Shown one piece after another: positions 42,704-50,846 of a stretch of 64,000 nucleotides of DNA. The notes under the pieces were generated by a model. It was not told the origin of the DNA and did no database searches. It was given only the letters and a program-made list of their open reading frames with translations. Position 1 is the stretch's first letter; each line of letters opens with the position of its first letter. Source of the DNA: Thalassospira sp. HF15 (lineage in GTDB: Bacteria > Pseudomonadota > Alphaproteobacteria > Rhodospirillales > Thalassospiraceae); the NCBI RefSeq assembly GCF_011806525.1, contig NZ_JAAVKI010000001.1, positions 1 through 64,000 of the forward strand. The letters are read 5' to 3'. Position numbers and translations under genes: made by a program.

Positions 42704-42980
42704 ATATTTGGCTTAAACGGTGCATCCGGGCAATGCAATAGACAATCGTGTGACGACAAGGTCGCGCAAACATCTGGCTGTTTGACATGTCTGCTTTAAA
42801 ATTTGGCCGATTTTACGACTTTTTTGGCCCGGTGGGCTTGATTTCACTGCCCGGTTTGTGGAAGGACAGTGCACCAGATTTCACAACAGGCACAGGAAAG
42901 AGGGCAGACGCCAAAGCGCGCATGCGATATCCTGTGATTCTGCAGATAAACGCCGTTGGAAAAAACAAGGGGCAAGTCCT

Positions 42981-43199
42981 ATGACACCGTCAGAGATCGC
43001 ACGCGTTGAAGATTACCTGCGTCGCACATTCGAGAACCCGAAAATCGCCGTTGATGTGCCCAAGAAAAAGCATCTTCCGGTTGAGATGCGCGTAGGCGAC
43101 GAGTTCGTCGGTGTTGTCCACCGTGACGAGGATGAAGGCGAAGTCAGCTACTCGCTGAACCTGGTCATTCTGGAAGAAGACCTGCCGCCGGCCAAATAA
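42981..43199 (+). CDS. DUF3126 family protein
   Basis: 72 residues: PSEIARVEDYLRRTFENPKIAVDVPKKKHLPVEMRVGDEFVGVVHRDEDEGEVSYSLNLVILEEDL. This is a small conserved alphaproteobacterial protein of unknown function. The ATG at 42981 follows AAGGGGCAAG; longer in-frame starts upstream do not match the family. A terminator follows. The 277 bases before it, back to the divergent GST gene, show no other gene. Confidence 0.88.
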   Translation: MTPSEIARVEDYLRRTFENPKIAVDVPKKKHLPVEMRVGDEFVGVVHRDEDEGEVSYSLNLVILEEDLPPAK

Positions 43200-43220
43200 T
43201 CTTTGATCGGGTCTAATTCT

Positions 43221-43258
43221 AAAACGCCCTGTGCCTGAACTGGCCGGGGCGTTTTTTT
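43221..43258. terminator. Terminator between DUF3126 and the thioredoxin-like gene
   Basis: AAAACGCCC and GGGCGTTTT pair around a 17-base loop and are followed by further Ts; A-rich flanks on the left make it usable in both directions. It touches the stop codon of the convergent gene. Confidence 0.8.
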
Positions 43259-43488
43259 TATGACAGCATCAGGCGGATTGCGTCGGGGGTGATGACTTTG
43301 CCCTCGACCAGAATATCGTCATCGACCATCAGGGCAGGGGTGCGCATGATGCCGGCATCAATGATCTGGTTCGTGTCGGTGATCTTTTCGATCTCGTAAT
43401 CAAGATCAAGTGCCTGTGCGGCTGCTTCGGCGTTTTTGGCAAGCGCCTGACACTTTGCGCAACCGCTGCCATAAATGCTGAATTTCAT
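43258..43488 (-). CDS. Small thioredoxin-fold protein, redox-active disulfide type
   Basis: 76 residues: MKFSIYGSGCAKCQALAKNAEAAAQAL then RTPALMVDDDILVEGKVITPDAIRLML. CAKC is the active site and TPAL carries the cis-proline. This is the short archaeal-type redox disulfide protein often encoded next to DUF318 permeases, as here, where it starts 17 bases after the permease stop. It probably delivers electrons or a metal to the permease. The ATG at 43488 fits the family; the longer frame from 43596 runs into the permease gene. Confidence 0.85.
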   Translation of the reverse strand: MKFSIYGSGCAKCQALAKNAEAAAQALDLDYEIEKITDTNQIIDAGIMRTPALMVDDDILVEGKVITPDAIRLMLS

Positions 43489-43504
43489 CTTTGATCTCCT
43501 GTGA

Positions 43505-44833
43505 TCAGAATGATGTGAAATTGCCATAGATGAAGCCCGAAATCGTCGCCATGACGACAACCAGCGTGCAATAGACAAGTGTTTTTTCTGTGCCAATCAC
43601 GGTGCGAATAACCAGCATGTTGGGAAGTGAAAGTGCCGGTCCCGCCAAAAGCAACGCCAAGGCCGGCCCCTTGCCCATGCCAGCCCCCATCAGCGCTTGG
43701 ACAATCGGAATCTCCGTCAGGGTCGAAAAATACATGAACGCGCCCAAGACCGATGCCAGTGCGGTCGAGGTCAGGGAATTGTCACCGACCGCTGCCTGCA
43801 CCCACTGATTGGGGATCAGGCCTTCATGCCCCGGCCGACCCAGCAACAGGCCGGCAATGAAAACCCCCATGACCAGAAGCGGCAAAATCTGTTTGGTGAA
43901 ATCCCAGGTTTGATCAACCCATTCACGGTCCTGTTCGCGGGTTATGGCAATCATCATCAGACCAACCACGCCGATGACAAAGGCCAATTGCGGGTATTCC
44001 GGAACGATGACGGCACTCAGGATGATCATGGCCGCAAGGCCTGCGACCTGTTTTACCGGCCAGTTCCATTGCCAGATCAGAAGTCCGGCAAAGCCAGCTG
44101 CCAACAGGGCGGTGTTGGTCCATTTGACGTTATAAACCGCCATCCAGACCGGGCTGCCCGGGACCGATGCCCAGTTGGCAAAGACCAGAATGCCGATCAT
44201 CAGGCCAAAGAAGGCAATGGTAATCGAAAGCGGCTTGCCGTCATCATCCGCGCCAAAGCCGCGTTTTGATTTGCTGGCGCGATCACTTTCTTCGCGGCGA
44301 TAGATCAGATGCATGATCAGGCCGATGACAATCGCAAAGACAATCGCCCCGATACCACGCGCAAGGCCGATTTCGGCCCCCAGTACCTTGGCGGTGACGA
44401 CAATCGCCATGATGTTGATCGCCGGGCCGGAATACAGAAACGCAATCGCCGGACCAAGCCCCGCACCGCGTTTGTAAATCCCGCCAAACAGCGGCAATAC
44501 CGTGCAGGAACAGACTGCAAGCAACGTGCCCGAAACCGATGCCACGCCAAGGGCGACCGGGCGCGATGCATCCGGGCCGAGATAGCGCATTACCGATCCC
44601 TGGCTGATATAGACCGCCATTGCGCCTGCAATGACAAAGGCCGGTAACAGACACAAAATGACATGCTCGCGGGCATACCAGTTGGTCAGATAGACCGCCT
44701 CAAGCACCGCATTGTCAAATCGCCCGGTGCCCGCCGGGATGAAATAGATCGCAACAAAGCCAAGCGCGATGGCGGCAAACAGCCGACCTTCGCGGGGATT
44801 TTCCCGATAAAGTGCGATCAGGCGATGCAGCAT
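43505..44833 (-). CDS. DUF318/ArsP-type permease
   Basis: 442 residues, ten or so membrane helices. The core blocks SVSGTLLAVCSCTVLPLFGGIYKRGAGLGPAIAFLYSGPAINIMA (with the CSC.xLP motif near residue 110) and, in the second half, STLTEIPIVQALMGAGMGKGPALALLLAGPALSLPNMLVI form the repeated halves of this family. Members export organic arsenicals or metals and often have a thioredoxin-like partner, as here. The CSC motif suggests thiol- or metal-linked transport. No arsenic regulator is nearby, so the substrate stays open. Confidence 0.82.
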   Translation of the reverse strand: MLHRLIALYRENPREGRLFAAIALGFVAIYFIPAGTGRFDNAVLEAVYLTNWYAREHVILCLLPAFVIAGAMAVYISQGSVMRYLGPDASRPVALGVASVSGTLLAVCSCTVLPLFGGIYKRGAGLGPAIAFLYSGPAINIMAIVVTAKVLGAEIGLARGIGAIVFAIVIGLIMHLIYRREESDRASKSKRGFGADDDGKPLSITIAFFGLMIGILVFANWASVPGSPVWMAVYNVKWTNTALLAAGFAGLLIWQWNWPVKQVAGLAAMIILSAVIVPEYPQLAFVIGVVGLMMIAITREQDREWVDQTWDFTKQILPLLVMGVFIAGLLLGRPGHEGLIPNQWVQAAVGDNSLTSTALASVLGAFMYFSTLTEIPIVQALMGAGMGKGPALALLLAGPALSLPNMLVIRTVIGTEKTLVYCTLVVVMATISGFIYGNFTSF

Positions 44834-45237
44834 CGGACGGTCTCCATATGACCAGAATAAAAAGTCCTGTTTTTAATCTATCCAGACTGGCGGACGATTA
44901 CTTTGATACATCGCAACATTGTGCACTGCCGCGACGCGGGGCAAGGCTTCATGCCGGTTTCAGGTGAACGCACCGTATCACAAACGGGTCAAAGAAACTT
45001 TCGAAAGGCCGGTTTCGATCAATCGTCGCAAATCTTCTGAGCACAAGAGGAAGTTTAGGGGGTGCCCACCAGTTCGTTTGACAGTGGTGCGAACGCAATC
45101 CTACCGTTTTGGTTGCACTCGGCGCGATCGAAAACGCGCGGAGATCTTGGTTCGGGAAGGGTCGCGGTACAAGAACTCAAAATACCCGGACATCAACAAC
45201 AATCCTGAACTCCATATCAGGGAAGAGGAAACAGAAT
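44834..45237. promoter_or_regulatory. Region between the permease and fdhA genes
   Basis: 404 bases without a supportable gene. TTGACA at 45079-45084 is a fair -35 box, but no good -10 box is seen 17 bases on. GTTCG (45072-45076) and CGAAC (45090-45094) flank it. The last 50 bases lead to GGAAGAGGA, the fdhA ribosome binding site. Open frames that cross the area have no family likeness. Confidence 0.35.
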
Positions 45238-46434
45238 ATGAGCAGTCCATCAAATCGTGGCGTTGTATTCAAAGGTCCGGGAGAAGTCGCAGTCGAAAGC
45301 ATTGCGTTTCCGGAACTCGCACTGGGTAAACGCAAATGCGACCATGGCGTGATCCTGAAAGTTATCACCACCAATATTTGCGGCAGCGATCAGCACATGG
45401 TGCGTGGCCGCACCACGGCCCCGGCCGGGCTTGTTCTTGGCCATGAAATTACCGGTGTGATCGTTGAAGCAGGCCGTGACGTTGAGTTCCTCAATGTCGG
45501 TGATGTGTGTTCGGTGCCGTTCAATATTGCCTGCGGGCGTTGCCGTAACTGCAAGTCCGGTTTGACCGGTATTTGCCTGAATGTGAACCCGGCGCGTCCG
45601 GGGGCGGCGTATGGCTATGTCGATATGGGCGGCTGGGTCGGCGGTCAGGCCGAATATGTCATGGTGCCCTATGCCGATTTCAATCTTTTGAAATTCCCCG
45701 ACAAGGATCAGGCAATGGATAAAATCCAGGACCTGACATTGCTGTCCGACATCTTCCCGACCGGCTTCCATGGCTGTGTCACGGCGGGCGTTGGACCGGG
45801 ATCGACGGTCTATATCGCGGGTGCCGGACCGGTCGGTTTGGCGGCGGCGGCGTCATCGCATCTTCTGGGTGCGGCGTGCGTGATTGTCGGCGACATGATT
45901 GATGATCGTCTCGAACAGGCAAGAAGCTTTGGCTGCGAAACCATCGATCTTAAAAAAGACATGCCGATGGAAGACCAGCTTGAAGCGATCCTTGGCGAAC
46001 GTGAGGTTGATTGCTTTGTTGATTGCGTCGGCTTTGAAGCGCATGGCTGTGGCTGCAACCATAACCACGAAGCCCCGGCAACGGTTCTGAACTCTGCCAT
46101 GCAGGTGACCCGTGCAGGCGGTTCCATCGGTATTCCCGGCCTTTATGTCACCGAAGATCCCGGCGCGGTGGACGATGCGGCCAAGGTTGGCGCGCTGAGC
46201 ATGCGCTTTGGCCTTGGCTGGGCGAAATCGCATTCGTTCCATACAGGTCAGTGCCCGGTGATGAAATATCACCGCAACCTGATGCAGGCGATCCTTTTTG
46301 AAAAGATCGATATCTCCAAGGCGGTCAATGTTCAGATGATCAATCTGGATCAGGCGCCAAAAGGCTATGCCGATTTTGATGGCGGGGCGGCGAAGAAATT
46401 TGTCATCGACCCGCATGGCAGTGTCGCGGCCTGA
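45238..46434 (+). CDS. fdhA: Glutathione-independent formaldehyde dehydrogenase
   Basis: 398 residues of the zinc alcohol dehydrogenase superfamily, formaldehyde dismutase/dehydrogenase group. Catalytic zinc ligands fit C48 (TNICGSDQHMVRGRTT), H69 (LGHEITG) and D171; structural zinc ligands fit C99, C102, C105 and C113 (ACGRCRNCKSGLTGIC). The NAD fold has YIAGAGPVGLAAAASSHLLGA. It oxidises formaldehyde to formate with tightly held NAD. The segment GFEAHGCGCNHNHEAPATVLN has more Cys and His than I expect there. The ATG at 45238 has GGAAGAGGA upstream and matches the family start. Confidence 0.92.
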   Translation: MSSPSNRGVVFKGPGEVAVESIAFPELALGKRKCDHGVILKVITTNICGSDQHMVRGRTTAPAGLVLGHEITGVIVEAGRDVEFLNVGDVCSVPFNIACGRCRNCKSGLTGICLNVNPARPGAAYGYVDMGGWVGGQAEYVMVPYADFNLLKFPDKDQAMDKIQDLTLLSDIFPTGFHGCVTAGVGPGSTVYIAGAGPVGLAAAASSHLLGAACVIVGDMIDDRLEQARSFGCETIDLKKDMPMEDQLEAILGEREVDCFVDCVGFEAHGCGCNHNHEAPATVLNSAMQVTRAGGSIGIPGLYVTEDPGAVDDAAKVGALSMRFGLGWAKSHSFHTGQCPVMKYHRNLMQAILFEKIDISKAVNVQMINLDQAPKGYADFDGGAAKKFVIDPHGSVAA

Positions 46435-46462
46435 TTGGGCAAATAGAAAAACGAATAACAGG

Positions 46463-46489
46463 CACCCCGGTCATTGGCCGGGGTGTTTT
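46463..46489 (+). terminator. Terminator of fdhA
   Basis: CACCCCGG / CCGGGGTG with a seven-base loop, then TTTTG. Confidence 0.85.
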
Positions 46490-46582
46490 GCATCGTTTTG
46501 AAACAAAACCCTCGGAAACACGTTGAGTTGATGATGCCGGACAGACCGGTAGTCAGTTCGATTTTGTTTTCAGGGGTACCCC

Positions 46583-47239
46583 ATGGGTTCATGGATTGAA
46601 CAACACGCCACCTTGCTTCAGGTCGGGGTCAGCATCGCAACATTGATGATCTGGATTTTCTATGCGCAATTGCTGTTTCAAAGCTATCGCCGTGTCCGAC
46701 GTCCGAAAATCGTCATCAACCAGATGCTTGGCAAATCCGACAAGGCGCGCTTTCTGATCAGCAATATGAGCCAGGAAGCCATTCATATCGACAAAGTACT
46801 TGTCTGTATCGGTGATGAAACGCAACAGGTGTGCGAACAGGTCACAGATAGCGATCCGGAAGTGGATTTTGAGGGTAATGACGTCCGCAATGAGGGCGGA
46901 AAATCGGCCCATGCAGCACGTCTTGATGAACTTACCGTGCAAGGCCCGCTGGAATCGGGAAGATGTATCGAACTGGGCGCGTTGCAAAACCTTATGCGGC
47001 GGATTACACAGCAGGCGCGCAGCAGCGATAATCCTGACCCGACAGCCGGGCAAGGGTACTGCCGCATCGAAATCATCGTCATTGCGGTCTATAGCTCGGA
47101 AAAAGGTGTGATTGGCGCCAGTCGGGCCTTTGTCTGTGACGAGGACGGGCAGTTGCGCCCCGAAGCGGTTCAAACCACCCAGCATGCCGGATTTTTCGCA
47201 CGAAGACGTATGGCGCGCCTGCATGCGCAATATGCCTGA
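46583..47239 (+). CDS. Hypothetical membrane-anchored protein
   Basis: 218 residues. One N-terminal membrane helix (LLQVGVSIATLMIWIFYAQLLFQSY) is followed by a cytoplasmic beta-rich part (RPKIVINQMLGKSDKARFLISNMSQEAIHIDKVLVCI, CRIEIIVIAVYSSEKGVIGASRAFVC) that resembles proteins of unknown function common in marine alphaproteobacteria. I cannot assign a named family. It has its own RBS (AGGGG) and terminator and no partner genes. Confidence 0.7.
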   Translation: MGSWIEQHATLLQVGVSIATLMIWIFYAQLLFQSYRRVRRPKIVINQMLGKSDKARFLISNMSQEAIHIDKVLVCIGDETQQVCEQVTDSDPEVDFEGNDVRNEGGKSAHAARLDELTVQGPLESGRCIELGALQNLMRRITQQARSSDNPDPTAGQGYCRIEIIVIAVYSSEKGVIGASRAFVCDEDGQLRPEAVQTTQHAGFFARRRMARLHAQYA

Positions 47240-47267
47240 TCCGATCACATCAATTGCCAAGTACAAA

Positions 47268-47288
47268 CGGGCCCCGCGAAGGGGCCCG
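47268..47288. terminator. Terminator between convergent genes
   Basis: CGGGCCCC-GCGAA-GGGGCCCG is a perfect eight-base GC stem in the 81-base gap between the hypothetical gene and the convergent siderophore-interacting-protein gene. T-runs are poor on both sides. Confidence 0.65.
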
Positions 47289-47320
47289 AAGTGTTTGAAG
47301 ATTGCGTCGTGGTGCCGTTG

Positions 47321-48106
47321 TCAGGCTGCGGTCTTGGCATCCTCGGATTTAAGCGCCTTGTGGGTGTCTTCATTCATGCCAAGCTTCCAATAGCTTGAGA
47401 TATAAAGATCATCCTTGCCAAGGCCACGAACTTCTCGGAAGTAACTGCGCAAGGACCGCATCGAGGTAAACTCGCACGCCGCCCAGACAGACGGGCGGCC
47501 TTCCGTGTGCCAGGGGATGCGTTTGACGACGTCACTCAGGACCGTGTTTTGTTCGCCCGGATGCGGGTTGATCACCCATTCAATCGTGATGTTGTCGGGC
47601 TTTTTCAGGTCCTGCATGTCGGCCTCGGACCGGACTTCGATCACGGCATAGCCGCGCGCGTCATGGGGTAATGTTTCCAGATTGACCGATACGGCAGGCA
47701 AGGCCGTCATATCACCGACAATCAGGAACCAGTCGGCACTAGGATCGACCAATTTCTTGGGGCCGGGGCCGCCAATGGTGATCACATCGCCGGGCCGGCA
47801 ATTGACCGCCCAGTTCGATGCCGGGCCGCCATGGTCATGATCATAGCCATCATCGCCATGCATGACGAAATCAACATCAATCTCGCGACCCTGATCGGTC
47901 ATGCGGTCATGACGCACAGTATAGGTCCGGCGCAGAACGCGGCCTTTATCGTCGTCCTTGATCGGGAAAATCAGTTTAATATAGGCGCTTGCCTGATCCT
48001 CGGGAAACTCCTTGATGCCGTCACCGCCAAGGGTGACACGCAGCATATTGGGGGTGACATACCCTTTTTTGATCACGGTAAGATCGCGTGGGGAAGGCTT
48101 GGTCAT
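47321..48106 (-). CDS. Siderophore-interacting protein (ferric-siderophore reductase)
   Basis: 261 residues of the SIP/ViuB flavoprotein family. FAD-binding motif VLRRTYTVRHDR, GGPASNWAVNCRPGDVITIGGPGPKKL, and the C-terminal NAD(P)H domain with WFLIVGDMTALPAVSVNLETL and VWAACEFTSMRSLRSYFREVRGL. It reduces iron in imported ferric siderophores in the cytosol. It is the last gene of an operon behind a MarR regulator and an MFS exporter, overlapping the marR stop by four bases. Confidence 0.9.
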   Translation of the reverse strand: MTKPSPRDLTVIKKGYVTPNMLRVTLGGDGIKEFPEDQASAYIKLIFPIKDDDKGRVLRRTYTVRHDRMTDQGREIDVDFVMHGDDGYDHDHGGPASNWAVNCRPGDVITIGGPGPKKLVDPSADWFLIVGDMTALPAVSVNLETLPHDARGYAVIEVRSEADMQDLKKPDNITIEWVINPHPGEQNTVLSDVVKRIPWHTEGRPSVWAACEFTSMRSLRSYFREVRGLGKDDLYISSYWKLGMNEDTHKALKSEDAKTAA

Positions 48107-48600
48107 TCATTCACTCCTTGGTCCTCCGGGCCGTTGCCCGCGAAGTCCAGTTTCTTGGATTTGTGGGTTTCCAGGTTGTCAGACATCAGATTGGCAATCT
48201 TGACAAAATCCTGGATCTGCTGTGGCGTAAGACCGCGTGTCATTCGGGTTCTGACATCTTTTTCAACAGCGCGGAAATCTTCCATTTTCGCGCTGCCTGC
48301 GGCCGTCAAATGCAGGGTTTGGCTCCGTCGATCTTCGGGGTGCGGGCGGCGTTCAATCAGCCCGTCATTTTCAAGTTCTTTTAAAAGCCGGGTGATCCGG
48401 CCTTTGTCCTGACCGGATTTTTCAGCCATTTGCTGAGCCGTGATGCCCGGAATGCGGACGATCCATTTCATCACCCGTTTATGCGAAATCGGCATCGGCA
48501 TGTCGGCATCAACCATCGCCGTCATCAGGCGGCGCTTATAGGCATGCACCAGCCGATGCAGCGTTTCGCCAGGGACATGGATCTGTTCTTCTTCGGTCAT
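48103..48600 (-). CDS. MarR family regulator
   Basis: 165 residues from the ATG at 48600. The winged helix is VRIPGITAQQMAEKSGQDKGRITRLLKELENDGLIERRPHPEDRRSQTLHLTAAG. It lies between the MFS gene (17-base gap) and the SIP gene (ATGA overlap). Two GTTGA-N5-TCAAC sites that overlap the MFS promoter are its likely binding sites, giving autoregulated, ligand-released expression of all three genes. Confidence 0.9.
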   Translation of the reverse strand: MTEEEQIHVPGETLHRLVHAYKRRLMTAMVDADMPMPISHKRVMKWIVRIPGITAQQMAEKSGQDKGRITRLLKELENDGLIERRPHPEDRRSQTLHLTAAGSAKMEDFRAVEKDVRTRMTRGLTPQQIQDFVKIANLMSDNLETHKSKKLDFAGNGPEDQGVNE

Positions 48601-48616
48601 GGCAGTTATTATTTCC

Positions 48617-50038
48617 TCACACGCCAGCCGGGCTGGCAATCAATCCGGTACGAAGGGCATGGCGGCGGCCTTCGCAAATGATGGCCGATGCAACCGCAGA
48701 CCCACTTGCCACCAGCATGATGGTCGCAAGGTCAAACCCGCCACCCGTCCCGATCAGGATGGCCGCCAGTGCCGCGCCAACCGACTGGCCGGTCAGGCGC
48801 GCGGTTGACAGCATGCCACTGGCCCCGCCGGACCGTTCACGCGGCGCACTGGTCAGCATCAGGCGATTGTTGGGCGCCTGAAAAAGACCAAAGCCAGCGC
48901 CGCACAGGGCAAGGGCGGCAATGATCGGGACCAAGCCACCGGCATCAGCGGCAAGCGTTGTGCCATAAAGCCCGATGGCAAATGCCGCCATGCCAATCCC
49001 GGTCAGGCGGATCGGCGAGAATTTGTCGGCCATCCGCCCGGCAATCGGGGCAATGATCGCGGTGGCGACAGGCCATGGCGTCATCAAAAGGCCCGTCATT
49101 GTTGCGCTATGTCCCAACACATCGTGGAAATAGAATGGCAGGGTCACGAACGCAATCATCTGGGCGCAAAAACCGGTCATGGATGATCCGATGGAGCAGG
49201 CAAAGACCGGAATTTTCAAAAGGTCGAGGGGCAACATCGGGCGACTGCGTGACAATTGACGCCGCACCAAAAACACCCCGGCGATGAACGAGATGGCAAA
49301 TTGGCCTGCGATCAGGATCGGGTTGCTTTCAATGCCCATATTGCCAAGGGCCGCGACCAACCCGCCAAAGGTCAGGACATTCAGAAACGCACTGATAAAA
49401 TCGAACCGGGCCCGGCTTGGCTTATTGAAGGGCAGGCTGAAATACCCCATCGCCACCGAAATCACCGATATCGGCAGATTGATCAAAAACAGCCAGTGCC
49501 AGCTGGCAACTGCCATGATGGCGGATGCAATGGTGGGGCCCGCGGCGGCGGATACGGATACTGTCATCGCGATCCAGCCAATCGCCTGTCCCAGTTTCGC
49601 ATGCGGGAAAACATGGCGCATGATGGCGGCATTGATGCTCATGATCGCGGCGGCACCAAGGCCCTGCAAAACACGTGCGGCAATCAGAAATTCGATATTG
49701 GGTGCCATCGCACAAAGGGCGGATGCCATCCCGAACAGCGCAACACCCGTCAGATACACCCTGCGAAAGCCAATCGCCTCGCCAAGGGCTGAAAACGGCA
49801 GAAGGGCAACGACAATTGCCAACTGATAGGCGGTAATCACCCAGATCGCATGCGCCGGTGTTGCGCCCTGATCCTGGGCAATTGCGGGCAGGGCAACATT
49901 CATGATGGTGCCATCCAGCACCGCCATCATGACTGTGATCAAAAGCGCAAGAGCTGCATAGATGCGCCGCCGTCCCGGCAAACCATCGGGGTGAACTTCA
50001 GGGGATATCTTAAGGCGACGCATATGAGGGATCGGCAT
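48617..50038 (-). CDS. MFS multidrug exporter, DHA2 (EmrB/QacA-like)
   Basis: 473 residues from the ATG at 50038, about 14 membrane helices. LDGTIMNVALPAIAQDQGATPAHAIWVITAYQLAIVVALLPFSALGEAIGFRRVYLTGVALF holds the D1 and A motifs of the family, and GLGAAAIMSINAAIMRHVFPHAKLGQAIGW motif C-like elements. It exports drugs or small metabolites by proton antiport. In this operon, with a siderophore reductase, export of a siderophore or relief from iron chelators is possible. Starts at 50089 or 50023 cannot be excluded. Confidence 0.88.
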   Translation of the reverse strand: MPIPHMRRLKISPEVHPDGLPGRRRIYAALALLITVMMAVLDGTIMNVALPAIAQDQGATPAHAIWVITAYQLAIVVALLPFSALGEAIGFRRVYLTGVALFGMASALCAMAPNIEFLIAARVLQGLGAAAIMSINAAIMRHVFPHAKLGQAIGWIAMTVSVSAAAGPTIASAIMAVASWHWLFLINLPISVISVAMGYFSLPFNKPSRARFDFISAFLNVLTFGGLVAALGNMGIESNPILIAGQFAISFIAGVFLVRRQLSRSRPMLPLDLLKIPVFACSIGSSMTGFCAQMIAFVTLPFYFHDVLGHSATMTGLLMTPWPVATAIIAPIAGRMADKFSPIRLTGIGMAAFAIGLYGTTLAADAGGLVPIIAALALCGAGFGLFQAPNNRLMLTSAPRERSGGASGMLSTARLTGQSVGAALAAILIGTGGGFDLATIMLVASGSAVASAIICEGRRHALRTGLIASPAGV

Positions 50039-50157
50039 GGGGCGGTCTCTTTTCTTATTGGTGCGCGAGGGGGCCTTGGTTTCAGGCACGGCCTTTGGCT
50101 TGATCTCGCGTCGGCAAAGCGTGGGGCGCTTATGGGGGCAGGCGCGATCTATAAATG

Positions 50158-50201
50158 GTTGACTTTATCAACCAATATAAAATGTGGTTGATTTTGTCAA
50201 C
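50158..50201 (-). promoter_or_regulatory. Promoter with two MarR-type operators
   Basis: GTTGA-CTTTA-TCAAC (50158-50172) and GTTGA-TTTTG-TCAAC (50187-50201) are two copies of one 15-base palindrome, centred 29 bases apart. On the minus strand TTGACA of the second site is a perfect -35 box, with TATATT/TATTGG 15-17 bases on as -10 region between the sites. Binding of MarR would block RNA polymerase at both ends. Confidence 0.8.
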
Positions 50202-50319
50202 TTGTTTTCAAGATTGTCCTTAGGGGGAGTGTTCGGAGCTATATTAGATGTGTATCTTGGGGTGAATTATTCCGGATGTAATATGACGCAAAATTCAACC
50301 GCAGGGGATGGCGCTTATA

Positions 50320-50553
50320 ATGCCAATTAATGTCAATATGCCCAATTTCGGCGATGAGGGAGCATGCAAGGTCGTTGAGATTCTTGTCCAACCGGGGCAG
50401 GTGGTTGTGGCCGATCAACCCCTTTTGACTGTTGAGGCTAACAAGACCTCTTCTGATGTCGGTGCACCGGTCAAAGGGGTCGTTGGCACCATAAGGGTGT
50501 CAGTTGGTGATGTGGTGCACGCCGGAACATGCGTGATGACGATTAACACGTAG
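50320..50553 (+). CDS. Free-standing lipoyl/biotinyl-like domain protein
   Basis: 77 residues from the ATG at 50320, with AGGGG upstream. The sequence is a complete biotinyl/lipoyl-attachment fold: INVNMPNFGDEGACKVVEILVQPGQVVVADQPLLTVEANKTSSDVGAPVKGVVGTIRVSVGDVVHAGTCVMTI. The modified Lys would be K42 in EANKTS, where classical domains have ETDKA. No dehydrogenase or ligase gene is near. It could be a lipoyl carrier, a biotin carrier or an unmodified relative. Confidence 0.8.
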   Translation: MPINVNMPNFGDEGACKVVEILVQPGQVVVADQPLLTVEANKTSSDVGAPVKGVVGTIRVSVGDVVHAGTCVMTINT

Positions 50554-50621
50554 CAGGCATTTCACGGGAGCCGACCGAAAAACAGGGGTGGCTTTGGGAG
50601 AATAAACAAAGGGATAGATTG

Positions 50622-50813
50622 ATGAAAATGATGACGGTTCTGGGGATTAGTGCGCTGCTTGCGATGGGGACCGCGCCGGTGCCAGCATTCGCAGGGCAGG
50701 GGGCAATCGCGTTTGATCAGACGGTTGAACATGGCGGGGGCTGCCGCAAAAGCTCTCCACCGGGTCAGTGCTGTCACATGGACCGCAAGGCGGGAACGGT
50801 TCACTGCCACTAG
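50622..50813 (+). CDS. Small secreted Cys/His-rich peptide
   Basis: 63 residues: signal peptide (MKMMTVLGISALLAMGTAPVPAFA, cleavage after AFA) and a mature part of about 39 residues with four Cys (C41, C50, C51, C62) and four His (H37, H52, H61, H63), in GGGCRKSSPPGQCCHMDRK and TVHCH. The ATG has AAAGGGA about eight bases before it. No family recognised. The Cys/His pattern suggests metal binding or disulfide stabilisation in the periplasm. A hairpin follows at 50819. Confidence 0.65.
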   Translation: MKMMTVLGISALLAMGTAPVPAFAGQGAIAFDQTVEHGGGCRKSSPPGQCCHMDRKAGTVHCH

Positions 50814-50818
50814 ACGTG

Positions 50819-50846
50819 TAGGCTGAGCGCGCTGGTCTCCAGCCTA
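50819..50846 (+). terminator. Hairpin after the small-peptide gene
   Basis: TAGGCTG / CAGCCTA with a 14-base loop containing AGCGCGCT, followed by TTTC. It overlaps the stop of the convergent methyltransferase gene. A probable but weak terminator. Confidence 0.5.

Noticed and set aside
42787-42984. Short frame directly upstream of the DUF3126 gene
   Set aside because: No ribosome binding site, no relatives recognised, and it runs into the DUF3126 ribosome binding site.
44919-45329. 136-codon frame before and into fdhA
   Set aside because: Very rich in Arg, Ser and Cys, overlaps the fdhA start in another frame and has no family likeness.
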